Source of the DNA: Merluccius polli
Lineage: Eukaryota; Chordata; Actinopteri; Gadiformes; Merlucciidae
NCBI GenBank assembly: GCA_030340625.1
Contig: JAOPHQ010002336.1
Coordinates: forward strand, 1 to 64,000
Direction of reading: 5' to 3'
Length of the DNA stretch: 64,000 nucleotides
Shown: in pieces, positions 14,146 to 26,882 of the stretch
Layout: every line of letters starts with the position of its first letter
Position numbering within the stretch: the first letter of the stretch is position 1
Translations under genes and position numbers: made by a program
The notes under the pieces: model-generated
What the model saw: the letters and a program-made list of their open reading frames with translations, nothing else
The model's database searches: none
Told to the model about the DNA's origin: nothing

Positions 14146-16781
14146 CTTGACAGCAAGTATTTGATTTAATGTAGGATGCTCATGGGACATACTGGGAGCA
14201 TTAGCCAAGCATCTTCAATGAGACAACAAATGTTCATGACTTTCATAGTCACATTGTAGGCACAAACATCAAAGGATACAAAGAAACACAGACCAAAGCG
14301 GGGTTCTCTCATTCTAAACTATTGAGGTATCTATCATATCTGCAACATGTTTATGCATGTTTAGTGATTTGAGGATTATTTAATTGCTATTTACAGGTTT
14401 GAGTTGCATATTCTGAATATTGCTCTTTTGCCAAATGGCTGGATGGTATATACAGCGAGAAAGAGTCGGACTATAAATAGAAGAGAGAGAGTTTATTATT
14501 ATTGTCTCTCGACCAGGTCATCAGGTGTTGACCGTGTCTTCCTGTCTCTCCTTCAGCCTACCAGGTCAGATGCATCCTGTGGTGCCCTCGGGCGCCGTGC
14601 CAGAGGAGTACCTGAGGGGGCTGCGGCCCTTCCCCACCCCAGAGGACCTCCGCCTCAGCTCTCTGCCACTGGGACTGGACCCAACCACGGCTGCCCATGC
14701 TGCTGCTGCTTACTACCACCCTGCCTACCTCCATCACCCTCTAGCATTACACAGGTAGCCAGCACATCTGCTTATTGTCTTGGTGATGTTTAAGTGTTAG
14801 GTGAGATGTGGTTCAGTTTATGCAGTAGGTTGGAGATGGTTGTGGTAGGAGGTGACACTAGTGTTGCTTTCGTCAACGAAAATTATGACTAAATATCGTC
14901 GTCAACGAACCTTTATCACGTGACGAAAACGAGACGAGACGCAACGAAAATGGTGGTCATGTGACGAAAACTATAATCAAATTTATAATGCAATATTGTT
15001 GACGAATAAAAACGGGACTAAATGTGGTTTTCAAAATAAAAACTCTTTTCGTCCCGTTCATTTCGTCCCGCTATTATTATTATTTTGAAATATTTCTGTT
15101 TCCTGAGTCTCGGGGCTGCATCAGCGCACTGCGAAGACGCAAGCGACGTCACTTCCTCAATCCCCACTCGCGGCAAGTTAAAGGCCTTTACACACCGGGG
15201 CGTTTTTTTCCTGTGATTAATTCGCACGTAAATATGAGTTTTCTTACTGTTGTTTTTGTCATGAGTACTTTCACACAGAACGCAAATATTACGCGGCGAA
15301 AAAGCCGCTTCACTTGTATTGAACAAATGTCGCAACTGTCGCAGATTCGCATCGCTGCCGGTATGAATAGTTTTGATGTGAAATAGGCGAGTATACATTT
15401 TCGTGTCGTTTATTCGTCACGCCCCGGTGTGTAAAGGCCTTAAAGCTCAAACAAAACCTGGCAGGTTAGCCATGTGTGTGTACTTCTTACATGTTTGGTG
15501 GGTAAAATAAATATGTTGTAAATTCAAATCAGAGCGTCTTCCATGTCTGGAATTGAATGTTTTCTTGAGTCTATAAGGTAACAATAATATAATAATAAGA
15601 TAACCTTGTTTGACTTGTGAAATGGGTGACTTAAAGAAAATGTTGGTTTTGTCTATACTATACTAGGTACTTGTACTATATTTACTGGTTTAAATAGAAT
15701 TGCATTACTAAAAAGAGACTAAAATACAATGTTCATTAACTAAAACTAGACTAAAATAGTCATGGATAATTCTGACTAAAATAAGACTAAAATGCTCAGA
15801 CTTTTAGTCGACTGAAACTTGACTAGACTAAAATAGTACAAACGTGACTAAAACTAATAAAGACTAAAATGACAGTTTGACACAAAGACTAGACTAAGAC
15901 TAAAATGAAAACAGGCCGCCAAAAACAACACTAGGTGACACATGGTTCAGTTTAGGTTATAGGTTAGACGTGGTTAAGTTTAGGTTATAGATTAGAGATG
16001 GTTATGTTTAGGTATTAGGTTAGAGATGGTTCAGTTTACTTTAGAGCCTCAGAGTTGAAGTCATACTGACGGTTCTGTGTTTCTCTCCTGCAGGATGGAA
16101 GAGTCACTGTGTCTCTCCGCACTACGCTCGCAGTTCTACTCTGTGCCTGCAGGGGGCGCCTTCCCTTCCCTCCACCCCTCTGGCCTCCACCTGCACCTAC
16201 CTGGAGCCCGCTATCCTGGGGAGCTCAGCCACACCGCTCTGGCCGATAGGTAACACACACACACACACACACACACTTCTTTGTTTCTTTCTTTCTCTGT
16301 ACAAGGTGGGTAGGTTATTTTTATCTCTCTCTCCATGGTGCATCCTATACGCTATCACACCCTGACCTTCCCACTCACGAGCACCTACACACACACATGC
16401 ACTTACTTACACATGTAGCTGGCACTGTACACACAGGCATACACATCCTGGAAACAAACGCACACAGGAAATCCCACCAATCAGACCTATCTCACAGAAG
16501 ATATTTAGATTGTGATTAACAACTCATTAGTTATTTTCTGAACTATGTAATGCTAAACATAATCTGTTTAGTTGTAAATGATATATTATAATTTTTCTCT
16601 GAATTCCTGTGGTTGCTTTTTCTTATTGAATAAATACATATTCAGTTGGTATGTGCGTTTGTATGCATGTGTGAGTGTCCTTTTCCTGTGGATACCTATT
16701 AATTTCATCTGCTATTGCGCTGTCATGCTGGGTATGGATTACTTTTCTCATGGCGTGTGGAGTGTGTGTTTGAGTGTGAGA

Positions 16782-16872
<91 letters not shown>

Positions 16873-16935
16873 CGTGCGTGTGATCACCCGTGTGTGGTTA
16901 GTATCAGCCTCATGTTGGGTGTTGCATCTCTCACC

Positions 16936-17010
<75 letters not shown>

Positions 17011-17334
17011 TGTGCCCGAAGGCTACAGATGGAGAATGAGCTCCGCCAGCGAGAGAGAGAGCAGGAGCACGAGAGAGAGCAGGAGAGGGAACGAGAGCGG
17101 GAGAGAGAGAGGGAAAGGGAGGAGGAGAAGGAGAGGGAGAGGGAGAGAGATTTGGAGAGGCAGAAGGAGAGACAGAGGGAGAGGCAGAGGGAGAGACAGC
17201 AGCAGATGGCTAGAGTGGTGGAGAGCCACTACCTGGCGGAGCTGCAGGCTCGAAGACCACCGCCAGAGGGCAGAGTCACGCCTGGAGAGAGACTGACACC
17301 CAGCCGACCAGGTACACACACGCGCACACACACA

Positions 17335-17382
<48 letters not shown>

Positions 17383-20300
17383 CTCTCTCCTTCAGTCCTC
17401 CTCACTGATGCATTGCCATTCTAACTCCTCATCCAGATAAAGCGAAGGAGCAGGACCACCCGAGTCTTCCAACACAGAAGCCTCTGCCCCACCAGCATGG
17501 CCTCCAGTCCTCCCTGGGCTCCGTCCCCTACCCAGTGCCCAGCTTAGTGCCCTCCCATATGGGAAAGCACCAGGCCACCACAGCTGCAGGGCTCCATGGT
17601 CAGCTAGCCACTGCCATGATGTCCCACAGGGCCGGTGAGGAAGCCTGGTTGTCACGACAACGAAGGCAGGAGAGACACGAGAGGGAGGGGCCACCCGAGC
17701 TGTGCCTTAGGTTACCTGGGAAAGGGGCGGAGCCCAGGCGAGACATGCAAAGGTGAGAGAGCCAAAAGTAAACCATGCAGGAAAGTGGAATTACACGTCA
17801 TGCTGTCTTGACAGCAGATTTCCAAACACATTGAATCAGAGTGCTGGCAGTGACTTATATTTGCTGATGTTTTCTATTTTTTTCCAGAGTCAACTCAGTC
17901 CAACAACATTCAAATAACAGGGAGGCAAACCCACGCTTGGGGGGCCCGCCCCCCTTAATCTCGCCAAAAACGTCATCAGCTCACCCCTCTCACCCCCATC
18001 ACCCCCCTCGCCCACCTCACCCTCCCACCACTCTCTGGAACCCCGCCTCACTGGTCAACACCCCTATGGACTGCCATCACAAAGCCGCCCCCGGCCCACC
18101 CAGCCGACCGCCTCCAGGCCTGACACGGGCCGACCGGGCCCTGAGCTGGATGGAGAGGCTGGAGGACGGCGAGAGGAGCCGAGCAGAAGCCCCAGAGAGG
18201 TACCCCACCACTGGGGGAAGCAGAAGTGCACAGGAGCATCCAGGGTTCTGGAGCAACGGCGAGCAGCACAGAGCCTCCTCCCATAACGTGCTCCACCAGC
18301 ACCACCACCACCCCCTCAGCAGCCACCACCAAGAGTCTCCCAAGACCTTGTCGGCGGGCCACATCACCGGCAGCAGCAGCAGCAGCAGTGAGCTCAGGGG
18401 CCCGAGCTCAGGGGCCAGGGAGCGGCAGGGAGCACCAGTGATTCCACGGAGCACGCTGGTGTATGACGAGGTCCTGCAGCAGCACCGGCTGCTCCTCAGC
18501 AAGCTGGACCTGGAGGAGAGGAGGAGGAGGGAGGCCAAAGAAGGAGGTGAGTCAGAAAGTCAAGGCACAGATGTCATGTCGTGCAACGGTTCAAACAATT
18601 AGAATCACATTGTTTTTATTCCATAAACAATGGAAGGGATTTTGTGTTTCTGAAGGGGTTTAGGGTTAGGGTTTTACATGTAGGGACCCTCATTATGCTA
18701 CTGTGGAAGTGTGGTGCGATTTTGAGCCTTGTTAGTGGTATAGAATTGCGATTTATTTTACATGAATATCTGCCCCCACAGCTAGCGTTATAAGCTAATT
18801 AGCGGTTTTCGAGAATTTTGGTTCCATTCTACAATGAAAACTGATCCCAGAACGGTCCAACACGGTGGACATGTGTTATGATCATATGGTCTCATTTTGC
18901 GCGGGAATTGTCCTTTAAGGCCTTCATCTGGACTGTAAGTCCTTCATCTGGACTGTAAGAAGGCCTTCATCTAGACTGTTAAGGCCTACATCAGTACTGT
19001 AAGGAGGCCTTCACCAGGACAGTAAGAAGGCCTTCTTCAGGACTGTAAAGAAGGCCTTCATCAGGACTGTAAGGCCTTTATCAGGACTGTAAGAATGCCT
19101 TCATCAGGACTGTAAGGCCTTTATCGGGACTGTAAGAATGCCTTCATCGGGACTGTAAGGCCTTCATCAAGACTGTAAGAAGGTCTTCATCAGGACTGTA
19201 AAGCCTTTATCAGGACTGTAGGGCCTTTATCAGGACTGTAAGAAGTTCTTCATCAGGACTGTAAGGCCTTTATCAGGACTGTAAGGTCTTCATCAGGACT
19301 GTAAGAAGGCATGCGTGGCTCTGTGTCCTGTAGGGTACTACTATGAGTTGGAGGAGTCGTACGACGAGAGCGATGAAGAGGAGGTGAAAGCTCATCTCAG
19401 GAGAGTCACCCAGCAGCCCCCGCTCAAACTGGACACCTCCTCTGAGGTACACTTTTTCACTTATGTTATTTCTATTCTCTATTTTTATTATTATTTGTCT
19501 ATTTTTGAGAAGAGCAATTGTGACAGTAACAATTTACCTGGGGATTAACCCTCTGCCTCCCATAGAGTAAGACAACTGTCTTTTTTGTTGTTTTTGTTAT
19601 TTAGTTATTTTCATGGCATCAAGTGTTGAAGTGTATATCCACAGAATCAGCACAACCTATGCTGTCCAGTGTTTTCACTCAATAAGCTGCGCCGTACTGT
19701 AAAATATAGAAGAAATATGGTAATGCATAGTAATACACAGAAAAATACAAAACACAGCCATATATTTTCCACATTTTTTATCGAAAACACACAAAAGTAA
19801 CATAAAGAAGATCGTTTTAAATGTAGAATATGCCTTAGCATCGCCAGACCAATTCGAAGAGGGGTCAATGGGCGCAGACCAAATAAAGACCAAGTAAAAC
19901 ATGAGCTTGTAATTCTAGACTAGAATATACCCATTATTGGTTAGAAATGTCCCCACAACTGTTTAGCTCTGTCTCCTTTAGTCTGTTCTTCACTGACAGT
20001 GTTTACTCTGAAAGTCTTCTCCCTCTCAGAAAGTGGAGTTTCTCTTTTAGTCTGTTCTTCACGGACAGTGTTTACTCTGTATGTCTTCTCCCTCTCAGAA
20101 AGTGGAGTTCCTGGGCATCCTGGGCCTGACGACACAGCGCCACCGCCACCAGATCCTGGAGAGAAAGAGGCGGAAGCGGAGGAGGATGATGAGGGAACGC
20201 AGTCCATCACCACCCCCCGCCACACAGGGCAAGAAAAAGAGCTGCTCCTCACCCCTCACCACCCCCTATACAGCACAGCAGATGGACAGCAGTCCCAAAC

Positions 20301-23300
20301 TAGAGGAGAAGAAGGGCTTCCTGCAGATGTTCAGTCTGGCCCATGTCACACCGCAACAGAAGAGAGGTAGCGTGAAACCCCTGCAACCTCTCTGGTAGCC
20401 TGGAGGTCAGATTACAACTCTTCAGGAGTAAACTATATGGACTCGTATAAAAGACTCAAAAGAACAAAAATCAACGGAGGTCAAAGTACAACTCGATAGA
20501 TATGGTTGATGATCATTTCAGAAAGCTAACATTTCATCCAACTAGATAAGATAAACAGATTATAAAGCCTATGGGCCTTTTTCACAGAGGCATTATAGTA
20601 GAACACGTGTATCTCATGATGTTAATCATGGCCACTGGCATTCAACAGACTATAATTAATTTAATGAGCCCCACCTGTTTTCACCACTACTATTACATCT
20701 TAGAGTGGTGTATAGAGTACCTGAAAACCATACTTGAGTAAAAGTAGATGCCTTACTAGGAAACTGACTCCGTCACAAGTCACCCATTACAATACCAATT
20801 GAGGAAAAGTCTTAAAGTATCTGATTTTAACAGTACTTAAGTGTCAAAAGCATTTAGCTGATATTGAATGTAGGCTTAAAGCTGTACTAGGTAGGACCTT
20901 TTTTGAAAATACCATTGTAACATTGATTTAGACTGTACAAAGTAATGCTTAAGGAAGAGTGACTCACATCACATTTCAGATCATGTCCACAGTTTGTTTT
21001 CGCAATGAAACTTCACCCTGCAATTTTACTTCACATGTATATTTTAGGGGCTGAAGAATTACTACCTTGAATTCCCTACAGGTGGCGACATCGCCCCTTC
21101 TGTATGAGAAAATGACTTGTGTTTTCACTATGCCAGAGACTGCAGATAAAATAAGGGTGGCATGCAAAATTTTACGAATAACGTCAATTGAAATGTATTA
21201 GAGTAAAAAGTTAATAATTACTTTATAAATATCGTTGAGTAGAAAGTTAAAGTTGCTAGTGTTATTAATACTCAGTTAAAGTACAAAGGTGCCCAAAAGA
21301 TACAGTGAAGAAGTACACTTACCACTACCAATAAAGTCCTATTAAAATGATTCAAATGTTTCCTCAGTTGTATGTATCTTTGAGTGATTTGAATTTGTTT
21401 TGAGGTGACTGACAGCTATTCTCCTTGTGTCTCCTGGCTGTAGATAAGGAGCATACGGAGGGGCTGCTGAGGGCCATTCAGAAGAAGACCGTGACGCTGG
21501 ACACCCTCAGATACAACCCGCTACCTCCTTGTAGCAGCCCTCCTACTCCCCTTATAGGTGAGACAGAGAAATACACCCACACATGTACCAATGTTTTCAG
21601 TACTGATTCCAGTCAGTGCTTCCATTAATTGTGCCCATCTTCCTTCAGGTGATTTATCAGAAGTCCGTCTACAAGGCCAGTCAAATGGACAAAACTACCC
21701 GGACTCCCCAGGCTCCTCCCCTCCCCACTCACACCCAATCAGCAATCACCGCGGAGACCCGTTCAAGCCCTACCCGGACACCCAAATACCTCGCCATCCC
21801 CTGCCTGCACTCCTGCATGCCGGAGAGAAGACTGCATTTAAGAACGCTCTCCAGTCCACCAAGAAGCCCCCTCTACCCCAGGGCCTTCAGAGCAGCCACC
21901 TCTCACCAGCCCCACGTCAGGAGCCCGGCTCTGGGCTCCACAATGGGAGGAGTCGTCCCTGGGAGAAATTCACACCGGAAGCCTTTGCACAGCAGTTCCA
22001 CCACGCTGTGCTGCAGTCAACACACAACACGCTGCAAAGCAACGGTAAGGCACACACAGCAGGGGACAAGCAGACAGAGTGCTGAATCGTAATCGCAACC
22101 TCACTTCTGCCGCTGGCCTCCAGCCTTCCCCCTTCCTGCTACTCCCTGATCTATTGTTGAAATGAAACGTGAGAAGTTTGTATATGGCTTGTGCATTGCA
22201 ACGTTCCCATTTTGGAAGCATAGGAGCATTGGCATATTAGTTATTATGTTGGTAGTAATGGTTTGCTCGTTTAGTAATTAATCCTGAAATGTTTTGTCAT
22301 TATGAGGAGACATTGTTGTGTTTAAAACTGCCACAGCGTGTCTCATGCGAGACGTGGCAAAACAAAGTTTTCATGAGCCTAGGTTATGGCATCAGGAGTA
22401 TCGCCAACAACAAAATCCCATAATGCATTCTGACGTACAAGCCCTATTGATTGATTTATTATTGGTTGGCCGGGTGGCTGACACTATGTATGTGTTTGTC
22501 TGCAGGCATCCCTGAGGTCAACATGAAGGCCAACCCCTCGCTGCCTCTCAATATGTCCTCCTCGATGAAGAGACCCAGGGTCCACTCTCCTCCTCCCCGG
22601 CCCGCCTACCACAACGGCTCCCAACACTCTGGGGCCCGTGAAGCCCCAGGATCACAGGAACGCCTCTCTGAGGAAGAGGAAGAGCAGGCAGAGTCTGGAC
22701 AGGATGAAGAAGAAGACGAGGAGGAGGACGAGAGGGAGATGGAGGAGGCGCCCAGAAGGTGGAGTGGAATAGAAGCCATCTTCGAAGCCTATCAGGAGTA
22801 CACTGAAGGTGGGCTCAGCTCCATGGAGGTTACTGCTTGTGTGGAATGTTCTCATCAAGTTTTTGTAAAATGTTGGCAGACAATTCAAAATGGGATTTTG
22901 TCTCACAGGAAGAATGTCCCCCAGAGTAAACTAGATGTTTCTTCCTTTCAGAGTGGAGCGTAGAGCGCCAGGTTCTGCACAGTCAATGCAAACGGCTTGA
23001 AGCTCAGAACCACACACTCACCAGGACGGCAGAGCAGATGTCTGTCACCATGGGGGTAAGGGGACTTTCTCCATCCGAAACCTCCTCAGCCTGCCGAACG
23101 GCACGCTTCTAGGCTTACTTCTTGTGTGTGTTGGATTGAAGTGTGTCAGGCTAAAGTTGTTGTTTTTATTTTCACCAGGAGTTGGTGGGACAGAGGCAGA
23201 AGGTGAGGGAGGAGAGGGAGCGGCTGCAGGCCCAGCTGGAGCACTTCAGAAGATGCTTGACTCTTCCCAGCATTCATTGGGGAAGGGGGCAGGTCAACAG

Positions 23301-23319
23301 TCACGGGGGCCCGAGGTGA
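6708..23319 (+). CDS. gse1: GSE1 coiled-coil protein (BHC/CoREST complex)
   Basis: Coding exons read from splice sites: 6708-6884, 9971-10173, 13907-14046, 14557-14754, 16094-16249, 17022-17311, 17437-17752, 17888-18546, 19334-19446, 20099-20366, 21444-21557, 21649-22044, 22506-22808, 22952-23055, 23179-23319. From the Met at 6710 the frame stays open for about 1191 aa, close to the roughly 1217 aa of human GSE1. The first exon begins with two bases of a split codon, so an upstream coding exon is probably missing. Visible landmarks are the N-terminal KSPSLGM...RTTATV block and AAALRKLAKQAE; a Glu/Arg-rich charged segment (about residues 291-350); LSKLDLEERRRREA followed by YYYELEESYDESDEEE (about 700-730); a basic RKRRKRRRM stretch (likely nuclear localisation); an acidic run; IEAIFEAYQEYTEE; and a C-terminal coiled coil ending near IHWGRG. 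GSE1 is known as a nuclear subunit of HDAC/LSD1/CoREST repressor complexes. The gene call is very secure; individual splice sites are inferred. Confidence 0.95.
7300..7635. mobile_element. Dispersed fish MITE in gse1 intron 1
   Basis: The right part carries inverted copies of a GGTGCTG(T/G)AGGTAAG motif, near 7546 and on the opposite strand near 7612-7630. The same motif with its flank recurs at 54611-54650, so this is a dispersed family. The left limit is uncertain. The rest of intron 1 (6885-9970) holds a 25-C run (7188-7212), a short perfect hairpin (8051-8073), CT-rich repeats (about 9058-9330) and no other gene. Confidence 0.5.
9058..9335. repeat. CT/GA-rich microsatellite
   Basis: Interrupted CT repeats with CG and TTCT variants lie in gse1 intron 1. 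The long Arg/Glu or Ser/Leu frames across it are repeat artefacts. Confidence 0.9.
10174..13906. other. gse1 intron 2: no gene; repeats
   Basis: This 3.7-kb intron holds no recognisable coding sequence. It contains a duplicated segment of about 75 bp (11561-11637 and 11967-12042, the same AGATTAGA...GTTATAAAT block), GGAT repeats, an AT array (about 12384-12429), an 11-base G run near 12631 and a GT array (12748-12793). The GT array has a left flank that recurs in terb1 intron sequence at 33525-33595. Confidence 0.7.
14049..14143. repeat. CA microsatellite touching a gse1 donor site
   Basis: A pure CA array of about 95 bp begins two bases after the donor GT of the gse1 exon ending at 14046. 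The donor itself reads GTCACACA, which departs from the usual GTRAGT. Confidence 0.9.
14859..15933. mobile_element. hAT-like non-autonomous transposon
   Basis: The 1075-bp element begins TAGTGTTGCTTTCGTC and ends, read inverted, TAGTGTTGTTTTTGGC, giving short imperfect terminal repeats. It is flanked on both sides by the identical 8-bp GGTGACAC (14851-14858 and 15934-15941). Its interior holds many degenerate ACTAAAAT / CGACGAAAA motifs and no transposase. A second element is nested inside it. It sits in the gse1 intron between the exons ending 14754 and starting 16094. Confidence 0.85.
15183..15439. mobile_element. Nested MITE with 20-bp perfect inverted repeats
   Basis: The two ends are perfect inverted copies of GGCCTTTACACACCGGGGCG. 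TTAAA flanks both sides (15178-15182 and 15440-15444), which fits a TTAA, TAA or TTAAA target duplication. The element is 257 bp, has no coding capacity, and lies wholly inside the hAT-like element at 14859-15933, so it inserted later. The superfamily is unresolved from the target duplication alone. Confidence 0.8.
16784..17008. repeat. Two GT microsatellites before a gse1 exon
   Basis: GT arrays at about 16784-16868 and 16939-17007 lie immediately upstream of the acceptor at 17020-17021. The second array occupies the place of the usual polypyrimidine tract. Confidence 0.9.
18917..19310. repeat. 18-copy minisatellite in gse1 intron
   Basis: About 18 copies of a 20-24-bp unit, consensus near CCTTCATCAGGACTGTAAGA, run to within about 25 bp of the acceptor of the exon at 19334-19446. 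Two unit lengths alternate in much of the array. Confidence 0.9.
19981..20113. repeat. 69-bp tandem duplication across a gse1 acceptor
   Basis: A 69-bp unit is present twice in tandem (starting at 19981 and 20050). Each copy contains CTTCTCCCTCTCAG followed by AAAGTGGAGTT. The second copy is the real intron-exon junction (exon from 20099). Using the first copy's acceptor (AG at 20028-20029) would add an in-frame TAG after six codons. Confidence 0.9.
20577..21180. other. Probable old repeat DNA in gse1 intron
   Basis: The intron between 20367 and 21443 has no coding sequence. It contains stretches resembling fish MITE ends (TTTTTCACAGAGGCATTATA near 20578; AAAGCTGTACTAGGTAGGAC near 20878), but I could not define ends or target duplications. 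Confidence 0.3.
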
Positions 23320-26308
23320 CCCCTGCACCCTAGGGTCCCACGCACTCATCTGATACCGAACCTCTGGATGGATATGAGCGGAGGACTGGGTTCAGATCTC
23401 TGAAAGCACTTGAAGTTGTCAGTCCTTGTTTTTTTCTACCTTAATAGCTTAATTCCGTGCTGCTACCTGACCAATCCTAGTTCCGGATGACTCCTAGCCA
23501 TGTCAGCCACGGTGGCCATATTCACCTGGCGCGACCATCGTCAGGATCAGTGCATCCCGGTTCTGTTTTGACCTCGCACAACTTTCCTGCTACTGCATTT
23601 TCAGCAACACTGTGTAGCGATTTTGTAATGTTTGCTAGAATAATGCTTACCATGTCTACCCGTACCCCTTGTTGGCTTTAAGGACTTACAGTCTAGGCTC
23701 ATATTGTGTTTGTTTAGCATCGGCGGTTAACAATGCAGTCGCGTTCCACTCCAGACCACTGACCTGGTGTCTTTTGTGTCTGTTTTAGTCACTTGGGGAA
23801 CACACGCAGTTTGAAGCACACCTCAGGCCTTAAATGTGATGCAGTGGAACTAGAAGCCTGCAGAGTTCCCCTAGCTCTCCTAGAGCAGAGGCATGTTATA
23901 TACAGGGTACTATAGCACTCTGATTCAGCAGTTTGTAATGCTGGTGCTTTGTAGTTAGGGCTCTATTGCTTGTTTGTTCCATGTAGGGTTCTCAAGAGAA
24001 TAGGACACATCCTAAAGACAATATCTAGAAATAAGTAATACATTATCAATGGCAAAAAAATAATAAAAAGGTTAAATAACTATTCCATTGATAATGAAAG
24101 TTGTTAGATACATTTCATTTCATGTATTTTTGGTTTTCTATAGGTAGGGGTAAAGTGGAAGAATACGAGTGTAGGTACTCGTATGTATTGTCATGGGCAT
24201 TAGATTTGGTATTTCTACTGGGAATTAAAAACGCCAAGTTTTATTTTACAACACGTCAGACTGCAAATAAAATACATGCATGTCAATAGAGAATTTGAAG
24301 AATTTGGCTGACGAAGCAGAAGCACAAACACAAGGAGTCATGATTTTTGAGCATATGTACTGCCTTAATACTTGATGGGGGGAAAGACATCAGAACCTAA
24401 CCCTAACCCTGGTACTTGAAGTCGGGGTACTTTTAAAAAAAGAAAAAGTACTCCCACTTTTGTATTCCTAAGATTGGTATTTGTAAGATCACCTGGTGGA
24501 AGAATTGCTGCTGGTCACAATGAAGTCTTGTCTTACCCTAACCCTTTATAGAAACAATGTTTGAGATACCTGAAAAGGATTCTTTGGACGAGTGAGAAGC
24601 TCTGGGGGTTGACTATGGAAAGGTCAAGGCTGGGCTGTGATCAGGATTGAATTATCAATCTTATAAAAAGGCAATGTCACTGTCCCCTTGACCCAAACAT
24701 GCCTGTGTTTTGTTTTTACATTATTTTACAGTTGACTGCACAGTGAACTTCTAAGTGAAGTTTAAAGTGAGACGTTCTGCCACATGAGTGGTGCTGGCTA
24801 GGGGGAGGAAAGTTGATTTCCCAGGTATCATATACAGGGTGTGCTGCCTGTATCTGGGAAGAACAGTTATCAGAGCCTTTCTGACAAAAACATTTTTGTC
24901 CAAAAATATAAAGACCAAATTAACTTTTGGTTTCTTTAAAGGTAAAAAGCTGTTAAGATTGTTTAATTTACCAAAATCACCTGATACCATATTTAATATA
25001 TATTTTGTCTTTATATATTCTTTGTGTGACAAACATTGGAATGCACTATCTATTTTTGGATATTAATAAATGACGCATCTTCGGTTATTCTACTGTAATC
25101 ATTTTTTAATTAAAAATAGCCAATTCATATTGTCTGAAATAGGAAAAATACATTTTCTAATCTTGGCCCTGCATCTGTATTGAAGGTTACCAGAGGCTAG
25201 GACAGATACTATATGTCTGTAATCTTTACTCTCCTCTGTTGAATTTAGTCTGTCAACACGCCATGAAATCACATTGTCATCCTTTTTGTCGCCATTTGTT
25301 TCAATCGACTGTTATGTGATATATTATTTGAGTTGTACAATTATAATGAACTATTTATTAACAAATATTACTGTATATTCTGATGGTGATTTACATTAAA
25401 ATACTAATAAAATAACTACATTTGTGTTTTTTCTGTGTTATCAGGAAAAAATGATTATGAGATGCATACAAATCTTGGCTGTTCACACTAAACATGTTGA
25501 ATAACATATCAATAAGTTTGTTGTGAAATCAATGTGTGTGTTTCTCTGACATAGCAACCAAACATACCGTCACATGTAAGTCATCATGGGAAATGATCAA
25601 TCAAATAGTTAGGTATTAGATTAAGGATTGTTATTTATGTATAATGTTTGAAATGGTTAGTTCTATAGGTAAGTAAGTAATTTAGTTAAGCTGAGTACAT
25701 AGGGTCAGGCTAAGGTCAGGATAAGGATCAGAAGCCCCTCGTTATTTTGGTACATCTCTACATTTATGGTCATGTTACAGTTAATTATTCATCAGCAACT
25801 GCTATAAGACATGAAAAGCGACGTGTTTATTTGAAAGTTGAACTGTGTGACAAGCACGAGGTGTAACCAGGACCGCTGCATGAACTCCCAGAATCCATTA
25901 AACGGCCAGTAGGATCTTATGTACAAGAAAACATTGAACAACCAGAAGATGTTAACCAGCAGATGCTTGAATAAAAAGCTCATATCAGACTACAAATGTG
26001 TTTCATTATGATCAGACTGTCCGACTGCTGCTATTAGCACAAGTAAAAAACTGATCCTATAAGCACGCCTTCCCAGTGCCATGTGGTTTTATTGGAGGCT
26101 TTAATTGCCTGGTGAATAAAATTCTACTCCTGCTGAATGTATTCCCAATTACATTTGTATTCACGGTCTCCCAAAACAGATCTAGAGAATACAAAACAAG
26201 CACTGACAACCCAAAACGACTTAATGAGCAGCACATTAGGTGGTAAGAATTTGCGCACATTAAAACACTAAACTGTTTGTTGTTCTTATCCTGAGGGGAG
26301 GCTGACTC
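23320..26308. other. gse1 3' UTR and intergenic DNA
   Basis: No further exon is recognised between the gse1 stop and the end of dynlrb2, and the sequence becomes AT-rich. Candidate AATAAA signals for gse1 occur near 24053, 24246 and later, but none is clearly preferred. Short CCTAACCCTAACCCT runs occur near 24397 and 24533. The tail of the dynlrb2 transcript on the minus strand probably ends near the AATAAA complement at 26088-26093. Confidence 0.5.
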
Positions 26309-26836
26309 TCACGGGATGTTCTGTATGACGATCAGCAGAAACTCGTTCTCTAGGGAAAAGTGGGTGAGAGAAATAAAGTTAACAAACCGCACAGCCCGGC
26401 ATGTTCTATTTAATTTCGTCTGTTATAGTCATCATAACTTCAGAAAGAAATGATCTAATGTGCTTACCCGGCGCCACCATAATTTCGTGTTTTTTTGAGC
26501 GAATGCGAAGACATGTGAGATCGTTCTGTGGGTCGATGTCCCGGACGCTGCTCCTAGCTTGCATCGTCAGCTGGCGCAGCAGCCCTGCATACTGGACTGC
26601 GGTGGAGTTATCTAGCGTGGTTCTGATCGGAGTACCTGAAAACAACGAGGGTATGGTTGCTCAAATCACCATATGTGCATATACAAGCCTTCCATTGTTA
26701 CATACTGCCACCCACCTGCACATGAACACACACACACACACACACTCTGTCTCTCACCTTCAGTCCCCCTCACTGAGCACATACATACACACACATACAC
26801 ACACACACACACACACTCACACACAAGTATATACAC

Positions 26837-26882
<46 letters not shown>

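Noticed and set aside
15018..15398. Two overlapping open frames of about 120 codons
   Set aside because: They lie inside the nested transposon pair, on both strands, and match no transposase motif.
18659..18675. Short TTAGGG-like runs (also near 24397, 24533 and 56008)
   Set aside because: Only two or three units each, too short to call interstitial telomeric arrays.
18917..19310. Regular repeats that could suggest a CRISPR array
   Set aside because: The copies are directly tandem with no unique spacers, in a vertebrate intron.
23124..23333. Frame GVGGTEAEGEGGEG... over the last gse1 exon
   Set aside because: It is a shadow: the gse1 frame there reads ELVGQRQKVREERERLQAQL and ends at 23319, matching the known C-terminus.
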